The translations under genes were made by a program, and so were the position numbers. Shown here in pieces: positions 5,555-11,990 of a stretch of DNA of 12,855 bases. How positions within the stretch are numbered: the first letter of the stretch is position 1; each line of letters starts with the position of its first letter. Below the pieces are notes generated by a model. The model had not been told where the DNA came from and made no database searches. It saw only the letters and a program-made list of their open reading frames with translations. The DNA comes from Ruminococcus sp. UBA7014 (GTDB lineage Bacteria; Bacillota; Clostridia; Oscillospirales; Ruminococcaceae). The stretch lies in the NCBI GenBank assembly GCA_002449575.1, contig DJXC01000232.1:1-12855 (forward strand), read 5' to 3'.

Positions 5555-6775
5555 ATGCTGTATGGTATGAATTACCTCAAAAAGAAATTAGCCCTTAAAC
5601 AAACTCGTGTTGACCTTAGATATAGATACTACGATATGAAAAACTCCATTCAGGATGTCAAGGGCATTATCCCTGAACAGTTTAAATGGCTCTCCTGCTC
5701 CCTCGGCTGGTGCGCTAAAGCTGTCGATTCCCTCTCTGACAGAATCATCTTTGATGCTTTTCTGAATGATGACTTCCAGCTCAATGAGATTTTTAAGCTT
5801 AATAATGTGGATATTCTGTGCAGTTCTTCCGTGCTTTCAGCTCTGATTGCTTCCTGCTGCTTCTTCTACATCGGCAAGGATGCTAACAGCTATCCCGCTA
5901 TTCAGGTCATTGACGGCGGTAATGCTACCGGAATCATCGACCCTGTGACAAATCTCCTCACAGAAGGCTATGCTGTCTTAGAACGTGACGAAAGCAATAA
6001 AGAGGTCAGAGAAGCTTATTTTCAGCCGTATTGGACGGAGTATTATGAAGACGGCAAACTTGTGGACATGTTTCAGCATTCTGCGCCTTATGCTCTGCTC
6101 GTTCCGGTCATTTTCAGACCTGATGCAAAACGTCCCTTCGGGCATTCCAGAATTTCACGCTCCTGCATGGACATCACACAAGCCGTTCTGAGGACGCTCA
6201 TCCGTTCCGAAGTCTCCAGTGAATTCTATTCCATGCCGCAAAAATATATTTTAGGTCTCTCCGAAGAAGCGGAATTCAATAACCGCTATGCTGAAATGTC
6301 TGATTTTTTGGACTTCCGGAAAGATGAAGACGGCTCTCATCCCACTATTGGACAGTTCCAGCAGTCCAGCATGACTCCTTATTCTGAACACATGAGAATG
6401 CTTGCTTCTGTATTCGCTGGGGAAACTGGCTTAACTCTTGATGATTTAGGATTCGTGACTGCAAATCCTTCCAGTGAAGAAGCCATTAAGGCAAGTCATG
6501 AAAATCTTAGACTGACTGCTCGTCAGGCACAGAGAATTTTCAGTATCGGCTTCTTAAACGCTGGCTATTTAGCAGCTTGTATCCGTGATGTGCATACCTA
6601 CGAAAGAAAGGCTTTCGCTGATACACAGGCTTCATGGCTGCCGATTTTTGAGCCTGATATTTCCGCTCTGGGTGCGGTCGGTGATGCCGTCTTTAAGCTG
6701 AATCAGGCTGCTCCAGACTTTATCGGAAAGCAGAATCTCAAACGCCTGACTGGTCTGGAGAGTGATGCGGAATGA
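5555..6775 (+). CDS. Portal protein, SPP1 Gp6-like
   Basis: A 406-aa portal protein that would form the dodecameric DNA channel at the capsid vertex and dock the terminase. The recognisable core is about 190-300: RPFGHSRISRSCMDITQA, LIRSEVSSEFYSMPQKYILG, then an SMTPYSEHMRMLASVFAGETGL region and TANPSSEEAIKASHENL, typical of Gp6-like portals in Gram-positive phages. It is shorter than SPP1 gp6 (503 aa), mainly missing clip/crown-side sequence. AAAGGAGA at about 5536-5543 supports ATG 5555, with a rather long spacing (12 nt). An in-frame ATG at 5567 is less suitable. The next gene overlaps it by ATGA. It precedes rather than follows the large terminase gene, which is unusual. Confidence 0.92.
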   Translation: MLYGMNYLKKKLALKQTRVDLRYRYYDMKNSIQDVKGIIPEQFKWLSCSLGWCAKAVDSLSDRIIFDAFLNDDFQLNEIFKLNNVDILCSSSVLSALIASCCFFYIGKDANSYPAIQVIDGGNATGIIDPVTNLLTEGYAVLERDESNKEVREAYFQPYWTEYYEDGKLVDMFQHSAPYALLVPVIFRPDAKRPFGHSRISRSCMDITQAVLRTLIRSEVSSEFYSMPQKYILGLSEEAEFNNRYAEMSDFLDFRKDEDGSHPTIGQFQQSSMTPYSEHMRMLASVFAGETGLTLDDLGFVTANPSSEEAIKASHENLRLTARQAQRIFSIGFLNAGYLAACIRDVHTYERKAFADTQASWLPIFEPDISALGAVGDAVFKLNQAAPDFIGKQNLKRLTGLESDAE

Positions 6776-8214
6776 CTGTTCAGGATGTAGATAACGCTTT
6801 CCGCAAAAAAGCAGAATCCAATGTAAAGCTGTATGTTATCCGGAAGAAAATCGAAAACGGTACAGCAACTATGGAAGATATGTCTGAATATAGCAATATT
6901 CTTTGCAAATTGCTCGGAAAAACACTGGGCGAAAATATCTCTGGAGTTCCAGAAAGTGAACGTGCAAAGTTTTGTGAATGGCTGCTTCGGAATCAATACG
7001 AAGATACAAATGAACGTCTGGCAACAGTACAGCGTTTTCTTGACAAGAAACAAAATATTCATATCGCTGCGAAAAAGCCGAAATTTCCTGCGGAACGTGT
7101 CAGAAAAGCGGCGCATTCTCTGGAAGACAAGACCGTTTCAGAAGAAGTCATTCAGAGGCGTGCTGAAAATGCTGTTGCTAATATTGCGAATTCGTTTCAT
7201 GATGATTATATCAAGGAAAATGCGAAATTTCGCCAGAATGCAGGGCTGAAATGCCACGTTACAAGAATCGGTGCTTTTAATTGCTGTGCATGGTGTGCAG
7301 AAGTTGCCGGACGTTATGAGGTCGGCAGAGAACCAGCTGACTTCTGGCGGAGACACGATAGCTGCTCTTGCCGGATGGATTACGAGAATCAAAAAGTCCG
7401 TCAGCGGCTCTCCGGACAGGGGAAGGGCTGGAAAGTCGATTCAGAAGTTCAGCGCAGACAGGCTCAACGCATTCAATATAAGCCGACACGCTTCACAAAA
7501 GAACAGGCAAAAGCTTTAGAATCGAAGAAGTTAAGCCGGATAAAGGGCTTGACAAGTGCAGGCAGAAGTGATATGGAATACAGCCTTTTCCGACAAATTG
7601 AATACAATGAAACCAATCCGATAACAGCGCAAAGAGCAATAAGATTTAATTTATATCAGGTTACAAATTCTAAAAATAATATTTATGTTTCCGAAGGTGC
7701 AAGAAACGACCATGTGAAACCAAAAGAGCTTCATAAAATTGATATGCATCTATCAGAAGTATATAAAATAATGAATATTGAAAAAAATGAAAATCTTCCT
7801 ACTGTATATGTTGTGAATGAAGCGGAAATGAATTCTTATGCTGCTGCTTCTTATAATGCAATACTGAACGTACTATATTTGAGTAGAAAATTTGCAATTT
7901 ATTCAGGTGGTAATGTTCCAGACGGAATGGAACAATTTTCCTGTCACAAAGACGATAGGAGTTCTTATGTGCATGAGCTGTATCATTGGCTCGATGCTGA
8001 AAAATTTAGACAAAAGTATGGACAAGTTACACAGGAAAATTATGGCGATTATGTTGATTTTATCAATCAAGAAGCAAAAAAGAAACTTGACAAATTAGTT
8101 AAAAAGGGATATAATATAAATGATAGTAGCGATTATGGTAAGAAAGAATACCAAAATCAAAAATATTATGAAACTTATACGGAATATCGTGTAACTAATT
8201 TGTTAGAGGAGTGA
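6772..8214 (+). CDS. MuF-like minor capsid protein with C-terminal HExxH metallopeptidase-like domain
   Basis: A 480-aa two-part protein. Residues 1-245 are a phage minor head (MuF/SPP1 gp7-type) protein: a helical N-terminus, then a Cys/His cluster at 161-200 (CHVTRIGAFNCCAWCAEVAG, later WRRHDSCSCRMDYE) typical of Firmicutes phage MuF proteins. Residues about 295-480 form a different domain with VHELYHWLDAEKF at 400-412: H401, E402 and H405 make a zincin HExxH motif, with E467 or E471 (YETYTEYR) as a possible third ligand. The GC content falls from 50% (7261-7560) to 29% (7621-7920) by hand count, marking the junction and suggesting replacement of the C-terminal cassette. MuF proteins with exchangeable C-terminal toxin domains are a described class in temperate phages. 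The domain may be a delivered toxin/effector; a virion-assembly protease is the alternative. Start ATG 6772 overlaps the portal stop. Confidence 0.88.
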   Translation: MTVQDVDNAFRKKAESNVKLYVIRKKIENGTATMEDMSEYSNILCKLLGKTLGENISGVPESERAKFCEWLLRNQYEDTNERLATVQRFLDKKQNIHIAAKKPKFPAERVRKAAHSLEDKTVSEEVIQRRAENAVANIANSFHDDYIKENAKFRQNAGLKCHVTRIGAFNCCAWCAEVAGRYEVGREPADFWRRHDSCSCRMDYENQKVRQRLSGQGKGWKVDSEVQRRQAQRIQYKPTRFTKEQAKALESKKLSRIKGLTSAGRSDMEYSLFRQIEYNETNPITAQRAIRFNLYQVTNSKNNIYVSEGARNDHVKPKELHKIDMHLSEVYKIMNIEKNENLPTVYVVNEAEMNSYAAASYNAILNVLYLSRKFAIYSGGNVPDGMEQFSCHKDDRSSYVHELYHWLDAEKFRQKYGQVTQENYGDYVDFINQEAKKKLDKLVKKGYNINDSSDYGKKEYQNQKYYETYTEYRVTNLLEE

Positions 8215-8219
8215 ATGAC

Positions 8220-8447
8220 ATGCGACTTATGATGACAACAGAAATGGCAGCATTATGGGAAGAGATAAAACCGTATCTTGATTTTTCTCGTGAAAGTGGT
8301 CTGCAAATTGATACTCCTCAAGAAATCAGAATAAAAGCCCAAAAATTTGATAATCTTGATAGAAAGAACTGGGAAAAAGCAATGATGATTGAACTTGGCT
8401 TTATTCCTAAAGTTTCAATTCCAGTTAAGAATAGAATGAATCCATGA
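8220..8447 (+). CDS. Small hypothetical protein, candidate immunity partner of the MuF effector domain (75 aa)
   Basis: Unrecognised 75-aa protein beginning MRLMMTTEMAALWEEI. ATG 8220 is chosen because AGAGGAG (8205-8211) is spaced 8 nt upstream; an in-frame GTG at 8211 falls inside that site. It starts 5 nt after the MuF stop, so translation is probably coupled. It is AT-rich like the effector domain (about 36% GC over 8221-8400, hand count) and unlike the head genes, and is closed off by a terminator-like hairpin. Position, size and composition fit an immunity gene travelling with a polymorphic toxin domain; this is inference, as no immunity family is recognised. It is probably helical at the N-terminus, with a basic C-terminal tail. 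Confidence 0.72.
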   Translation: MRLMMTTEMAALWEEIKPYLDFSRESGLQIDTPQEIRIKAQKFDNLDRKNWEKAMMIELGFIPKVSIPVKNRMNP

Positions 8448-8457
8448 GAAATAAAAG

Positions 8458-8486
8458 AAACCGCCTAAGCAGGGCGGTTTTCTTAT
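8458..8486 (+). terminator. Terminator-like hairpin after the candidate immunity gene
   Basis: AAACCGCC (8458-8465) pairs with GGCGGTTT (8473-8480) around a 7-nt loop, followed by TCTTAT. The T-tract is short, so it may be a partial terminator or attenuator that lets head-gene transcription continue. It bounds the AT-rich effector/immunity cassette on its right. Confidence 0.6.
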
Positions 8487-8504
8487 ACCTGAAAGGAGAA
8501 AGAA

Positions 8505-8882
8505 ATGTTACTGCTGATTATTTTAGCTGCGATTGCGGTTTTAGGCTTCTATATTGCAAGTAAAGCATATGACGATATTGCACAGCTTCTTTCAATCTCA
8601 GTGGGAATTGTTGCTATTGGTGCTTGGGCTTTCTTTTTTATTCTTGCATTGATTGTTCATAACGATTTTATTAGGGAACGCAGACTAACGGAGTATGAAG
8701 AACAATACAAGGCGGTTGCATACAGCTGTCAGGTACATCCTGAAAATACAGTGATACTCTCTAAGGAAATCGCAGAATATAATAGTGATGTCCTAGAAGG
8801 AAGGCTAGCAATGGATAATTTCTGGCTTTCCTTTTTCGATTATGATTTCTATTATGACCTTCCGCTGATTGAAACGGAATGA
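8505..8882 (+). CDS. Small membrane protein (125 aa, two TM segments)
   Basis: It has two hydrophobic segments: residues 2-19 (LLLIILAAIAVLGFYIAS) and about 28-51 (LLSISVGIVAIGAWAFFFIL onward), joined by a short KAYDDIAQ loop. Basic residues follow (RERR at 57-60), predicting both ends in the cytoplasm. The soluble C-terminal 65 residues end in an aromatic/acidic stretch (FWLSFFDYDFYYDLPLIE). Its ribosome site is AAAGGAGAA within the recurring TGAAAGGAGAA leader. From memory, similar small two-TM proteins occur in many Firmicutes phages without known function. Located between the MuF cassette and the terminase, it is an unlikely virion component; superinfection exclusion is one possibility, from topology only. 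Confidence 0.78.
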   Translation: MLLLIILAAIAVLGFYIASKAYDDIAQLLSISVGIVAIGAWAFFFILALIVHNDFIRERRLTEYEEQYKAVAYSCQVHPENTVILSKEIAEYNSDVLEGRLAMDNFWLSFFDYDFYYDLPLIETE

Positions 8883-8894
8883 AAGGAGAAAGGC

Positions 8895-9161
8895 ATGACT
8901 TATTTTGACACTGAAATCTATAACGAGGAGAATCTGACTGATGCAGACCGTGCAGAAGTGGAGTTCTGGTGGAAAGAGTTTGAAAATTCTCTTTATGAAG
9001 CCGAAAACGATATGTTCGGCGAGGAAGAGGACAGAGACATGCTTGATAAAGTGCAGGCTGCTGTCGTTCAGCGATATACAGAACGGCTGAAAAAGTGCTT
9101 TTCAAGCCGGATTACAGAGTATATGGCTTATCTGATTGATAAACATCTCGAAAAAGGCTGA
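8895..9161 (+). CDS. Small acidic hypothetical protein (88 aa)
   Basis: Unrecognised, strongly acidic in its first half (YNEENLTDADRAEVEFWWKE, then AENDMFGEEEDRDM) and helical with a more basic C-terminal half (RYTERLKKCFSSR). The start follows GAAAGGAGAA by a few bases; the preceding stop is 12 nt upstream. The stop codon is the first TGA of the upstream copy of the 41-bp repeat. Acidic DNA-mimic-like composition is compatible with an anti-restriction or other inhibitor role, but nothing specific supports this. Confidence 0.72.
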   Translation: MTYFDTEIYNEENLTDADRAEVEFWWKEFENSLYEAENDMFGEEEDRDMLDKVQAAVVQRYTERLKKCFSSRITEYMAYLIDKHLEKG

Positions 9162-9193
9162 ATGAAGCCTTATTTTTATGCCTGAAAGGAGAA
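9153..9193 (+). repeat. 41-bp direct repeat, copy 1 (gene-junction repeat)
   Basis: Identical to 9425-9465. It starts AAAGGCTGAATGAAGCCTTA and ends CCTGAAAGGAGAA. It contains TGA stops in two frames, a 6-bp hairpin (AAGGCT 9154-9159 / AGCCTT 9166-9171) followed by ATTTTTAT, and the ribosome site of the next gene. Confidence 0.95.
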
Positions 9194-9197
9194 GTTC

Positions 9198-9437
9198 ATG
9201 CCCAAACTTGTTGAAGCACAGCAGATGCCGGAATTGATTGAAAAATGCTATACAAAGGAAGAAATGCGGAAAGTACTGACAGAGCAGTTTTATGATCTGC
9301 ATGAAGGGACAAAAGATTTGTTTGCTGAAGATTTGAATGCTGATGTGAACGCAGCATATGCCATGATAGAAATCTATCGTACTCTTTTCCCAGAAGAACA
9401 AAATACTAATGAAAATAACGTAAGAAAGGCTGAATGA
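9198..9437 (+). CDS. Small hypothetical protein (79 aa)
   Basis: Unrecognised, acidic, mostly helical protein (MPKLVEAQQMPELIEK, LTEQFYDLHEGTKDLF). Its ribosome site is the AAGGAGAA that ends repeat copy 1, and its stop codon is the second TGA inside repeat copy 2, so both gene boundaries are supplied by the repeat. No membrane segment, Cys cluster or HTH is evident. Confidence 0.7.
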   Translation: MPKLVEAQQMPELIEKCYTKEEMRKVLTEQFYDLHEGTKDLFAEDLNADVNAAYAMIEIYRTLFPEEQNTNENNVRKAE

Positions 9438-9465
9438 AGCCTTATTTTTATGCCTGAAAGGAGAA
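9425..9465 (+). repeat. 41-bp direct repeat, copy 2 (gene-junction repeat)
   Basis: Perfect copy of 9153-9193, offset by 272 nt. Here the second TGA of the repeat (9435-9437) ends the upstream gene, whereas in copy 1 the first TGA does. The same hairpin is at 9426-9431 / 9438-9443, followed by the T-rich tract. Confidence 0.95.
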
Positions 9466-9471
9466 AATCTT

Positions 9472-9804
9472 ATGAACAGAGTAGAGATTGACAGAAAAAA
9501 CAAAGTTGCTGTGAACGGCGTGAGAATCGACAAAATAAGAGATTACAAAATAGAATCTGTTGCTGGTTCTTTGACTGGCGTTACACTTGAATTTGATGCA
9601 GATTATGTGGATTTTGTAAAAGAAATCCGTGAGGATGTCAAAGAGAAAAGCCTGTACAGGCAATTTTTAGGGAAACAGCTGAGTTTTCTGGAATCCGCTC
9701 AGGAAGAAGCATTGGAGTATCAGAATTTTTCTGTTATTCTTGCATACAGCGAAGGAATCTTGAACTTAGCAAAGAAAATTGAAGAAATAGATGGCAAAGC
9801 CTAA
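9472..9804 (+). CDS. Hypothetical protein with beta-rich N-terminus (110 aa)
   Basis: The start follows GAAAGGAGAA of repeat copy 2. Residues 1-48 (VEIDRKNKVAVNGVRIDKI, then VAGSLTGVTLEFDADYVDF) look beta-stranded and are faintly like short phage proteins with a VNGxxI...YKIxSxAG...LTLE pattern. Residues 50-110 are predicted helical/coiled-coil (VKEIREDVKEKSLYRQFLGK, EEALEYQNF). The HNH gene start overlaps its 3' end by 14 nt, so the two are likely cotranslated. It is just upstream of the HNH/TerL pair, where a small terminase would be expected, but I see no HTH, so that identity is not supported. Confidence 0.75.
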   Translation: MNRVEIDRKNKVAVNGVRIDKIRDYKIESVAGSLTGVTLEFDADYVDFVKEIREDVKEKSLYRQFLGKQLSFLESAQEEALEYQNFSVILAYSEGILNLAKKIEEIDGKA

Positions 9805-10132
9805 CCTCAGACCAGACCACAACGGCACGCAGAGGGCGCAGTTTGAAAGCAATAAGAAAAAAATCTATGCGACGCAGAAAATTTGTGCCTTGTGCGGTAA
9901 GCCCGTTGACTTCAAGCTGAAATTTCCGCACCCTCTCAGCCCCTGCATTGACCACATTATTCCCGTTTCAAAGGGTGGTCATCCCTCTGACCTGAAAAAT
10001 TTACAGCTGGCGCATATGACCTGCAACCGCCTGAAATCTGATAAACTCGCACCGAAGCAGGACTTCGGCACTGGTTCTGAACTTATTTCAAACAGAAATC
10101 TCCCTCTGACATTCGACTGGAAAAATCTATAA
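9791..10132 (+). CDS. HNH endonuclease adjacent to terminase
   Basis: A 113-aa HNH nuclease: zinc knuckle C32-x2-C35 (ICALCGK), the beta-beta-alpha-metal core IDHIIPVSKGG with catalytic H55, then NLQLAHMTCN with N70, H75, C78 and N79. Small HNH proteins encoded beside the large terminase are known to work with the terminase in DNA packaging (for example HK97 gp74), so a role in genome cleavage/maturation is likely here. The start ATG 9791 has only a weak purine-rich site and overlaps the previous gene by 14 nt, suggesting coupling. TerL begins 18 nt after its stop. A homing-type mobile endonuclease is less likely, given its small size and terminase neighbour. Confidence 0.92.
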   Translation: MAKPNLRPDHNGTQRAQFESNKKKIYATQKICALCGKPVDFKLKFPHPLSPCIDHIIPVSKGGHPSDLKNLQLAHMTCNRLKSDKLAPKQDFGTGSELISNRNLPLTFDWKNL

Positions 10133-10150
10133 CAGAAAGGAGCTGACTGC

Positions 10151-11569
10151 ATGGCTGAAATTCGGCTCGGCAGACAGACTCCAACGGTTTCGGCTGTCCT
10201 GCCGTATACAGAATCCAAAGGTCAGGAAGCTATTGATTTATACAACAAATCCGGCAGAACTGCGCAGGAATGGCAAGTCTTGATGTTATATGACATTATG
10301 GCTCTTGACCATGAAAACTTATGGCTGCACATGAAGTTCGGCTGGTCAATTCCCAGAAGAAACGGCAAATCGGAAGTTTTAATCATCAGGGCAATGTACG
10401 GAGTTTCCCACGGAGAAAAAATTCTCTATACAGCGCACAGAACCACAACTTCTCATAATGCGTGGGAAAAGATTATTGAACGTCTTACAAAAGCCGGATA
10501 TGTTGAGGGCGAAGATTTCAAGACAATGAAGCGTTTCGGACTTGAAGTCATTGAATGGCTGGACGGTTCAGGCGGAATCATCAATTTCAGAACACGTTCC
10601 AGCAAGGGCGGACTCGGTGAAGGCTATGACCTTCTGATTATTGACGAGGCGCAGGAATACACCGCTGACCAAGAATCTGCCCTGAAATACGTTGTTACCG
10701 ACTCAAAGAACCCTCAGACTTTAATGTGCGGAACTCCGCCGACTGCTGTTTCATCCGGAACAGTCTTTCTGTCTTACCGCAGAGATACTCTGACCGGAAA
10801 ATCTGAAAGCTCTGGCTGGGCAGAATGGTCTGTTCCGGTTCTCTCTGATGCACATGACCCTGAACTCTGGTATCAGACAAACCCGTCTTTAGGGACTATC
10901 CTGACGGAAAGAACCATCAAATCAGAACTCGGTGAAGATGATGTCGATGCGAATATTCAAAGATTAGGGTTATGGCTCAAATATAACCTGAAATCCGCCA
11001 TTTCTAAAGAAGAATGGCTCGAATATGTGCTGACTGACAAGCCCGTTCTGAAGACTCCGGTCAGAATCTTTTACGGTGTGAAATATTCGCAGACTTCCGG
11101 AAACGTTTCTCTTTCCGCTGCTGTGAAAACTGCTGACAATCAAATATTTGTAGAATCCATTGACTGCCGTCCAATTCGTGATGGTAATCAGTGGATTCTT
11201 GATTTTCTGCGGAATCCTCATGCTGAAAAAGTTGTCATTGACGGCGCAGGAAAACAGAATATTCTTGCCGATAACATGAAAGACGCAAGTGTCAAATGCA
11301 AGCCGCTTCTGCCGAAAGTCTCTGAAATTATTGAAGCCAATGCTCTCTTTGAACAGAAGCTTTTCGCTGAAGAAATTCGCCATAAAGCTCAGCCTGCCTT
11401 AATTCAGGCGGTTGCTAACTGTGAACACAGAAATATCGGCTCTAACGGTGGATTCGGCTATACTTCCATTCTGGAAGGTGCTGACATTTCGCTTTTAGAG
11501 TCTCTGACTTTGGCGCATTGGCTCTGTGCGAATGCCAAAGAGAAGAAAAAACAAGTCATTCATTATTAA
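10151..11569 (+). CDS. Terminase large subunit
   Basis: A 472-aa packaging motor. N-terminal ATPase: Walker A-like PRRNGKS at 68-74, Walker B LLIIDE at 161-166 with D165 and catalytic E166, and the coupling motif LMCGTPP at 191-197. C-terminal RNase H-like nuclease region from about 305: FYGVKYSQTSGNVSLSAAV (strand 1), VVIDGAG at 361-367 with D364, and GFGYTSILEGADISLLESL at 434-452 with D444. The residue expected to be the first metal-binding Asp (GVDxS) is K311; a GVKFSxDG variant exists in some terminases from memory, but the later Asp is also absent here (SQTSG). AGAAAGGAG supports ATG 10151. It follows the HNH gene and precedes the scaffold gene; the portal is, unusually, 3.4 kb upstream. 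No small terminase is recognised. Confidence 0.93.
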   Translation: MAEIRLGRQTPTVSAVLPYTESKGQEAIDLYNKSGRTAQEWQVLMLYDIMALDHENLWLHMKFGWSIPRRNGKSEVLIIRAMYGVSHGEKILYTAHRTTTSHNAWEKIIERLTKAGYVEGEDFKTMKRFGLEVIEWLDGSGGIINFRTRSSKGGLGEGYDLLIIDEAQEYTADQESALKYVVTDSKNPQTLMCGTPPTAVSSGTVFLSYRRDTLTGKSESSGWAEWSVPVLSDAHDPELWYQTNPSLGTILTERTIKSELGEDDVDANIQRLGLWLKYNLKSAISKEEWLEYVLTDKPVLKTPVRIFYGVKYSQTSGNVSLSAAVKTADNQIFVESIDCRPIRDGNQWILDFLRNPHAEKVVIDGAGKQNILADNMKDASVKCKPLLPKVSEIIEANALFEQKLFAEEIRHKAQPALIQAVANCEHRNIGSNGGFGYTSILEGADISLLESLTLAHWLCANAKEKKKQVIHY

Positions 11570-11592
11570 ATTTTATAGAAAGAAGTGATTTT

Positions 11593-11970
11593 ATGCCGGA
11601 AGAATTCAAGCCTATTGAAACGCAGGAAGCCTTTGACATGGCTGTTCAGCAGAAGATTGAAGAAACAAAGAATCAGTTCAAAGACTGGGTTTCCCCTGAA
11701 AAACTCTCTGAACAGACAACAGCTTTACAAGCTCAGATTGATTCTTTAAAGCTCGAAAATCTGAAAATGAAAGTGGCTCAGGAATCAGGCTTGCCGTCTG
11801 AACTCGCCAGCCGTCTGACCGGAACAAATGAAAAAGAACTCCGTGCAGATGCGGAAACACTCGCAAAATTTACAGCTTCCAAGCCTTCTCCAGCGTTTAA
11901 GCCGGAAACTCCGCCGTCTGATGCAAAGACTGCCAGTTATCTGGAAATGCTGAGAGATTTGAAAAAATAA
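11593..11970 (+). CDS. Phage scaffold protein (DUF4355/Gp20-like)
   Basis: A 125-aa scaffold expected to direct prohead assembly and then leave the capsid. It has an acidic N-terminus, a heptad-rich coiled-coil at about 35-65 (LSEQTTALQAQIDSLKLEN), an ESGLPSELASRLTG segment characteristic of this family, a Pro-rich linker at 97-110 and a basic C-terminal helix (LEMLRDLKK) that usually binds capsid protein. The frame is open from 11518, but ATG 11593 is the start: GAAGTGATT is just upstream and earlier starts lie inside terL. Its position directly before the capsid gene fits. With a separate scaffold and no recognised protease, assembly probably follows an SPP1-like scheme. Confidence 0.88.
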   Translation: MPEEFKPIETQEAFDMAVQQKIEETKNQFKDWVSPEKLSEQTTALQAQIDSLKLENLKMKVAQESGLPSELASRLTGTNEKELRADAETLAKFTASKPSPAFKPETPPSDAKTASYLEMLRDLKK

Positions 11971-11990
11971 TTTATTTATGAGGTGATTTT

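Noticed and set aside
637..7519. Alternative-frame + strand ORFs inside genes (637-849, 1909-2109, 4981-5187, 5985-6191, 6833-7249, 7271-7519)
   Set aside because: They are nested in other frames of recognised proteins and have no family resemblance or own ribosome sites.
8211..8219. GTG 8211 as start of the gene after MuF
   Set aside because: The GTG overlaps the AGAGGAG ribosome site that serves ATG 8220.
9153..9465. CRISPR array
   Set aside because: Only two copies exist, spaced 272 nt apart with a coding region between; no array structure or cas gene.
9472..9804. Small terminase subunit
   Set aside because: The position is right, but there is no HTH; it has a beta-rich N-terminus with a helical tail instead.
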